From NCBI RefSeq assembly GCF_001894745.1, contig NZ_BBYF01000027.1:1-62690 (forward strand): a DNA stretch of 62,690 nucleotides, read 5' to 3'. The position numbers and the translations under genes were made by a program. Source of the DNA: Paenibacillus sp. NAIST15-1. Lineage in GTDB: Bacteria; Bacillota; Bacilli; Paenibacillales; Paenibacillaceae. Of the stretch, positions 58,089 through 62,690 are shown in pieces (position 1 is the stretch's first letter; each line of letters starts with the position of its first letter). Below the pieces are notes generated by a model that did not search any database, was not told the DNA's origin, and saw nothing but the letters and a program-made list of their open reading frames with translations.

Positions 58089-58184
58089 GTTATGCGTATT
58101 CCTTCCATATATATAACCAGAATGCGATACGGAGCAAGAAGCTCTGCTCTAGTCATGGGATATGGGGAAATTCCCCTAGCTTGA

Positions 58185-58628
58185 CTAGAAGCACAGGTTA
58201 ATCAGCATCCCGCGAATTTCCCCTACTTTATGAAGCAGATCAATTTTACCTTGCTCCGTCTCCAGCAGATGATCCGCTAATTCAATGAGAGCACTGTCAA
58301 TCTCATCGACAATCTGATATCGTTTGCTTCTGCCGCGTCGATCCCATCCACGCGTTTCCCGAATTTTCAGGTTCCGCCGTACTGTATCCTCCAAAAAACG
58401 CTTCACCATCATTCGGTACATGCGAAGCTCACGAATCGTCATGGACTTCGACAGTCGTTCCCCTTGCTGATAAATATCTTGCAGCCTCTGCTGCAGCTCA
58501 TCATTGCTCGCTTGATCATGACGATTGTTCATCATGTCCGCAAAAGACTTGTGCTGGACAGGCTTGGTTACAGATTCACCCATACGCACATCCGTGCCGA
58601 AGGGGCGAAATCCAGGGTTAATTTTCAC
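58185..58628 (-). CDS. yaaR: YaaR family protein (DUF327)
   Basis: A 147-aa helical cytosolic protein of unknown function, conserved between darA and holB in many Bacillota. The core reads ELRMYRMMVKRFLEDTVRRN, then RGWDRRGRSKRYQIVDEID. The start is GTG, preceded by AGGTGAT. No function can be assigned from sequence. Confidence 0.88.
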   Translation of the reverse strand: MKINPGFRPFGTDVRMGESVTKPVQHKSFADMMNNRHDQASNDELQQRLQDIYQQGERLSKSMTIRELRMYRMMVKRFLEDTVRRNLKIRETRGWDRRGRSKRYQIVDEIDSALIELADHLLETEQGKIDLLHKVGEIRGMLINLCF

Positions 58629-58727
58629 TCCATATCACCTGCAATCGTTCGCTTCATAGTATGATTCGATTGAAATCCATCCATCTGCGGATTACTTCTA
58701 TTATATCGTAATATTACGGACGAAATG

Positions 58728-59063
<336 letters not shown>

Positions 59064-59114
59064 TCATCCTCCTTAAAATAAAGTTCTTGGCATCCCTATT
59101 TGGAATGATGTTAC

Positions 59115-59789
59115 TTATTTATACATCCGACCTGCAAAATCCTGCGTTCGCTCACATAAAATGTCGAACATTTGCCCACTTATTTGCGTTAGCGACTGTG
59201 TAGCATCCAATTTCACAATCCGTTCCGGCTGCTGCTTAGCAATTCGTCCGTACCCTTCGCGCACTGCTTCGTGGAATGCAAGCTTCTCTTTATCGAGTCG
59301 GTTCACTTCACGAGCCTGATTAGCCGCAATCCGATCCAATCCAGCCTGTGGATCAATATCTAACCAGAACGTAATATCCGGCATTGTATCGTGAATCGCG
59401 AATCGATTGATTTCCCATACATCTTCCATCCCGAGTCCTCGTGCGTAGCCTTGGTAGGCAAGCGAGCTGTCAACAAATCGGTCACATAAGACGATTGCTC
59501 CCTGCTCTAAGGCTGGAATAACAACTTCCACAAGATGCTGTCTGCGGGCAGCTGCATAAAGCAATGCTTCTGTTCGAGCATCCATCTCTGTATGCTCAGG
59601 ATCGAGGATAATGCTGCGAATCTTCTCGGCAATGCGAACTCCTCCCGGCTCCCGAGTGACTACGACGTTCACTCCTTGCTGCCGCAGCTTATCCGTCAGC
59701 AGTTCAATCGCGGATGACTTGCCTGCTCCTTCTCCACCTTCCAGTGTAATGAACCACCCGGGACGTTCTGCTCGTTGCTGCTTACTCAT
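59115..59789 (-). CDS. tmk: Thymidylate kinase
   Basis: Phosphorylates dTMP to dTDP. The 224-aa protein has the P-loop [24 protein letters not shown] (the DRx-type loop), [14 protein letters not shown] and the LID region with [11 protein letters not shown]. It overlaps nothing and lies 2 bp after the preceding gene's stop, so the two are in one operon. Confidence 0.97.
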   Translation of the reverse strand: MSKQQRAERPGWFITLEGGEGAGKSSAIELLTDKLRQQGVNVVVTREPGGVRIAEKIRSIILDPEHTEMDARTEALLYAAARRQHLVEVVIPALEQGAIVLCDRFVDSSLAYQGYARGLGMEDVWEINRFAIHDTMPDITFWLDIDPQAGLDRIAANQAREVNRLDKEKLAFHEAVREGYGRIAKQQPERIVKLDATQSLTQISGQMFDILCERTQDFAGRMYK

Positions 59790-59791
59790 AT

Positions 59792-61405
59792 CTATTCCTC
59801 AATTCCCTTCTCTTCTTCAGTATCCACAATACGAATCGTTCGCAAGGATTCATCTTCTGCGTCATGGCACTTAGCTCCGGCATATGCAAGCATGATCAGC
59901 TGTTGTGCTGCATCCTCTGTAATAATCTCACCCGGATAAAGTAATGGAATGCCCGGCGGATAAGGAATCACCGACTCTGCTGCCTTGTGCCCAATTGCCT
60001 CCTGCACAAGTACTTGCTTCGTTCGTACATGCTCTTGTTCATATATCGAGAAGGATACAGGCTCAGAGAACAATCGATGCCCGTCAGCCATCACAATCGG
60101 ATGTGCAGACGCATCAGTAATCTCCATATAGGTACCCGCCTGTATCTTAGTATATGGAGTGTTATTGTCCAACGTCACAGCAACCGCTTGCAAAGCCCTA
60201 ATTAATCGCTTCGCATCCTCTAATGTACTGCCTAGACTGAATACAAGCACCGTATGCCGCAAATCGGCCATCTCGGCAGTACACCCGTGCAGAGCAAGCT
60301 GATCTAACAGCTTATAACCGCTGCACAGTCCCTCCCTGCATCGAATCGTCACCTTGAATGGATCAAGACTGCAATAGGCGGACTGTGAATGAGTGCTTTG
60401 TATCTCTATACCCTCAAATGCGTCCAGGTTAGCCAGTGCAGCTCGTACGAGCTGCACCGCCTTCAGACCCTCCTCAAACGCCTCTTGCCCGTTTCGCGCT
60501 ATATAATAGCGGCTGATATCAAGCGATGCCATTAAAGGATAGGAAGGGCTAGAACTTTGCAACATCGTAAGCAGTTTCTTCAGCCTTGCTCGATTAAGCA
60601 TAGCTCCTTGAACGTGAAGCATCGCACTCATCGTCATGCCGCCAAGCATTTTATGCGTTGACTGTACAACACCGTCCGCACCTGCCTGCAGAGCGGATTC
60701 TGGAAATGCGGGATGGAGCCCATAATGAGCTCCGTGTGCCTCATCCACCAGCAGTGGGATATTATAACGATGAGTAATAGCCGCAAGTTGACGGAGATCA
60801 ATCCCCATTCCATAATAATTTGGATTCGTCACGAATACAGCCTTCGCTTCTGGGTATGCCTGAAGTGCCTTCTCTACCGCTTCACTGGTCGGTGCAGTAG
60901 CAAGACCGCTTGTCATATCCATCTGTGGTGTAAGGAATACAGCTCTTGCACCTGCCATCATAAGCCCGTGTAATACAGACTTATGAACGTTGCGCTGTAC
61001 GAGCACAATATCGTTCGGCTGAATACAACAGCTCATAAGGAGTGCAATATTGCCAACCGTACTGCCCCCTACAAGAAAGTGCGTCTCTTCAGAACCGAAC
61101 AACTTCGCAGCTAGCTGCTGTGCCTCTGCAATCGCTCCTGTCGGATGATGCAAATCATCTGTACCTTCTACTTCCGTCACATCAATCGATAACAGCTGTG
61201 ACATCCTCTGAAGCAGCATACTCCATTCTCCCTGCTCAGATAAGGAAAGCCCCGCTTGCTCATACCAATGTCCATCCTTATGACCTGGTACATGGAAAGA
61301 TGCGTGCCGGTTTCTATTATATTGAAGTAAAGCTTCCACAAGTGGCGCCCGCAGTTGCTCTTGTACATCAAGCGCCAAGTGAGAAGTCCCCTTACGTATA
61401 TTCAT
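59792..61405 (-). CDS. Orn/Lys/Arg decarboxylase family PLP protein (YaaO-like)
   Basis: Fold-type I PLP enzyme of the small biosynthetic Arg/Lys/Orn decarboxylase group. The 537-aa protein shows FHVPGHKDG near residue 37, [13 protein letters not shown], the PLP-site [15 protein letters not shown], the PLP lysine in [13 protein letters not shown] (about 246), and a C-terminal domain with [13 protein letters not shown]. Substrate among Arg, Lys and Orn cannot be decided; arginine for polyamine synthesis is likely. I chose the ATG at 61405, with GGGG upstream. Position before tmk matches B. subtilis yaaO. Confidence 0.9.
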   Translation of the reverse strand: MNIRKGTSHLALDVQEQLRAPLVEALLQYNRNRHASFHVPGHKDGHWYEQAGLSLSEQGEWSMLLQRMSQLLSIDVTEVEGTDDLHHPTGAIAEAQQLAAKLFGSEETHFLVGGSTVGNIALLMSCCIQPNDIVLVQRNVHKSVLHGLMMAGARAVFLTPQMDMTSGLATAPTSEAVEKALQAYPEAKAVFVTNPNYYGMGIDLRQLAAITHRYNIPLLVDEAHGAHYGLHPAFPESALQAGADGVVQSTHKMLGGMTMSAMLHVQGAMLNRARLKKLLTMLQSSSPSYPLMASLDISRYYIARNGQEAFEEGLKAVQLVRAALANLDAFEGIEIQSTHSQSAYCSLDPFKVTIRCREGLCSGYKLLDQLALHGCTAEMADLRHTVLVFSLGSTLEDAKRLIRALQAVAVTLDNNTPYTKIQAGTYMEITDASAHPIVMADGHRLFSEPVSFSIYEQEHVRTKQVLVQEAIGHKAAESVIPYPPGIPLLYPGEIITEDAAQQLIMLAYAGAKCHDAEDESLRTIRIVDTEEEKGIEE

Positions 61406-61483
61406 CAAGGTTGCCCCTTTATTATTGCTTCATTTATTGTAACGTAAATTGTGCGCTTCTTCATCTGTTGTTCAATAAAAAGC

Positions 61484-61510
61484 AAAAAGAGCCCACTGAA
61501 TCGGGCCCTA
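61484..61510 (-). terminator. gin terminator
   Basis: GGGCCC and GGGCTC form a stem on the minus strand followed by TTTTTGC, about 30 bp after the gin stop. Confidence 0.8.
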
Positions 61511-61538
61511 ACGAGTAAGCAAATCAAGGGGAGCTATC

Positions 61539-61721
61539 TTACACATTCGTGTGCAGCCATAATCGCTTTAGCTTATGAATGAAGAATGAATATTTCAGAT
61601 CCTGCACATCAGTCTTAACCATTTCTTGCTCACATGCTGTACAAATAAACTGATTGACGACCATTATGCCGTCATTCGTCGCTTCACCGCACACAATGCA
61701 GTGTGTATCCTGACGTTCCAT
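61539..61721 (-). CDS. csfB: Anti-sigma-G factor Gin (CsfB)
   Basis: Forespore inhibitor that keeps sigma-G inactive until the right stage. The 60-aa protein has the two CxxC zinc pairs CIVC (residues 8-11) and CTAC (27-30), followed by DLKYSFFIHKLKRL, which matches the family. AGGTGGGATTGAC precedes the ATG. It lies next to an rRNA operon, as in B. subtilis (rrnA-csfB). Confidence 0.93.
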   Translation of the reverse strand: MERQDTHCIVCGEATNDGIMVVNQFICTACEQEMVKTDVQDLKYSFFIHKLKRLWLHTNV

Positions 61722-61750
61722 GTCAATCCCACCTTTAGCGGTTATATGAT

Positions 61751-61780
61751 AAGTATGCCCGTAACTCTATGGATATATAC
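61751..61780 (-). promoter_or_regulatory. Predicted forespore promoter of gin
   Basis: On the minus strand GTATA (61776-61780), 18 bp and CATACTT (61751-61757) fit forespore (sigma-F/sigma-G) promoters, one mismatch to the sigma-G -10. csfB is transcribed by sigma-F in B. subtilis. Confidence 0.6.
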
Positions 61781-61976
61781 CAGTTTCATAGCCGGTTTCA
61801 AATGTTTTTATATATGTATGATGGATTGATGGTATTGGTGTTTGTACGGTTTGAACCCTTTTTCAACATTTTTGATCTTCATTACATTCTTCTTCAATTT
61901 CTATCCCTTCTACATTTTCATAGAATAAATACCGATATATAAATTATTGTTCAACTTGAAAAGGAGGGTTCGCTCA

Positions 61977-62513
61977 ATGTCAACCATACGCAATGAACAA
62001 ATGGAGCGAACATTTTATCATTATCAGCTGCTGAAGAGAGTTCGTCTAGCGAAGCCTTTCATCATTGCCTTTTCCACGTTAGCTGCACTGTGTATCGCAG
62101 TCGCACTGTACCAACATAGCCTCCTCGGTATCGGCTATGTCGCTGCTTCTTGTGTACTCATTGCATGGCTCCATTATGTAATAGGCCGATCCATCTTCAT
62201 CGTAGATCGGTACACATATAAAGGGAGATGGGCTTGGCGGTGGCGTATGCCATGGATTGGTTACTTGCCACTCCCACAGCAATTCATCAGCCTAAGATAT
62301 CTCACAAAAATTATGCTGCATACGACATCCATTACGTTTTTAGTCATTCTTATTTTATGCCCATGGCTTCCATTGGAGCTCACTTTGTTGAATGTGTTCT
62401 GGCACTTATGGCTGCTGTCTCCACGCTGGTATTGCCTATTGACGATGCGCGCTGTCGACTCAAGTGGACTCGTTAAAGTCAACGAAATGGACATATGCCT
62501 GTACAAAGCGTAA
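61977..62513 (+). CDS. Small multi-pass membrane protein, unknown function
   Basis: A 178-aa protein I do not recognise. It has a basic, charged N-terminus and about four hydrophobic segments: two in residues 27-75 (PFIIAFSTLAALCIAVALYQ, then IGYVAASCVLIAWLHYVIG) and two in about 115-155 (SITFLVILILCPWLPLELTL and VFWHLWLLSP). A short loop is rich in Trp, Arg and Pro (GRWAWRWRMPWIGYLPLP). AAGGAGGG precedes the ATG, and a terminator follows. It is read towards the 3' end of the rRNA operon. Confidence 0.75.
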   Translation: MSTIRNEQMERTFYHYQLLKRVRLAKPFIIAFSTLAALCIAVALYQHSLLGIGYVAASCVLIAWLHYVIGRSIFIVDRYTYKGRWAWRWRMPWIGYLPLPQQFISLRYLTKIMLHTTSITFLVILILCPWLPLELTLLNVFWHLWLLSPRWYCLLTMRAVDSSGLVKVNEMDICLYKA

Positions 62514-62522
62514 GCATATAAG

Positions 62523-62574
62523 AAAAAAAGCCGATTGCTGTTAACCTAAATTAGGCGCAAGCATTCGGCTTTTT
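62523..62574 (+). terminator. Terminator after the membrane-protein gene
   Basis: AAAAGCCGA pairs with TCGGCTTTT around an imperfect stem (inner part TTGC/GCAA), followed by T residues on the plus strand. The flanking A run means it could also act on the minus strand. Confidence 0.75.
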
Positions 62575-62597
62575 AACATACCTATATTAGGTATAGA

Positions 62598-62638
62598 TAA
62601 AAAAGACCACCGTCGAGATGTCTCAACAGTGGTCTTTA
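62598..62638 (-). terminator. rRNA operon terminator
   Basis: AAAGACCAC pairs with GTGGTCTTT around an inner GAGACATCTC-like palindrome on the minus strand, followed by TTTTTT. It lies directly after the 5S gene. Confidence 0.92.
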
Positions 62639-62640
62639 AT

Positions 62641-62690
62641 CGCTTGGCGACGTCCTACTCTCCCGGGACCCTGCGGTCCAAGTACCATCG
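62641..62690 (-). rRNA. rrf: 5S ribosomal RNA, 3' part (cut by window edge)
   Basis: The minus strand reads CCCGGGAGAGTAGGACGTCG followed by CCAAGCG, the typical 3' third of a Bacillota 5S rRNA. About 50 nt are in view; the remainder and the 23S and 16S genes lie beyond the right edge. Confidence 0.95.

Overview
The window is about 62.7 kb from the chromosome of an endospore-forming member of the Bacillota, most likely Paenibacillus or a close relative. The evidence is the gene order and the gene content. The order follows the origin-proximal Bacillus subtilis segment from csfB to lysS almost gene by gene. The content includes spoIIE, spoVT, spoVG, yabP, yabQ, yabG, an SspF-type spore protein, fin and gin. 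The genus call is inference; the class-level call is firm. Nearly everything reads on the minus strand. The only plus-strand genes I accept are abrB and a small membrane-protein gene at the right edge.

The window lies between two ribosomal RNA operons, both on the minus strand. At the right edge (62641-62690) is the 3' end of a 5S rRNA gene with its terminator. At the left edge (1-133) are an rRNA promoter and the leader that should run into a 16S gene just outside the window. B. subtilis has rrn operons at both equivalent places.

Read in the direction of transcription (right to left), the blocks are as follows. (1) gin, an Orn/Lys/Arg-decarboxylase-fold protein, tmk, darA, yaaR, holB, ricT, yabA, trmN6 and rsmI: replication, nucleotide and translation functions. 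(2) abrB, on the opposite strand, with an HD phosphohydrolase gene diverging from it, then tatD. (3) yabE behind a c-di-AMP riboswitch, then rnmV, rsmA, yabG, veg, the SspF-type gene, ispE, purR, ridA, spoVG, glmU, prs, pth, fin, mfd and prsA. (4) spoVT behind a long AT-rich upstream region, then the flippase-like yabM, mazG, the HU gene and rqcP. (5) A queCDEF operon under a preQ1 riboswitch, sitting between rqcP and yabP. (6) yabP, yabQ, divIC, an S1-domain gene, spoIIE, a VWA/kinase gene pair, tilS, hpt and ftsH. (7) coaX, hslO, a parvulin isomerase and cysK. (8) The pab-fol folate operon, yazB and dusB, and then greA and lysS.

Most of this is conserved housekeeping and sporulation machinery, and I found no defence system, phage, CRISPR array or insertion sequence. 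The more interesting material is regulatory. It includes perfect Spo0A-box sequences clustered upstream of spoVT and as an inverted pair upstream of the HD phosphohydrolase gene. There is also a spoIIE promoter with the unusual 21-bp spacer, a near-perfect Fur box in front of the folate operon, a greA leader with a duplicated hairpin arm, and two riboswitches. A 225-bp inverted-repeat-bounded, hairpin-rich element between fin and pth looks like a small non-autonomous mobile element.

All calls come from reading the sequence by eye. No database search, folding program or gene finder was run. Start codons were chosen from visible Shine-Dalgarno sequences and known family lengths; several are TTG or GTG.
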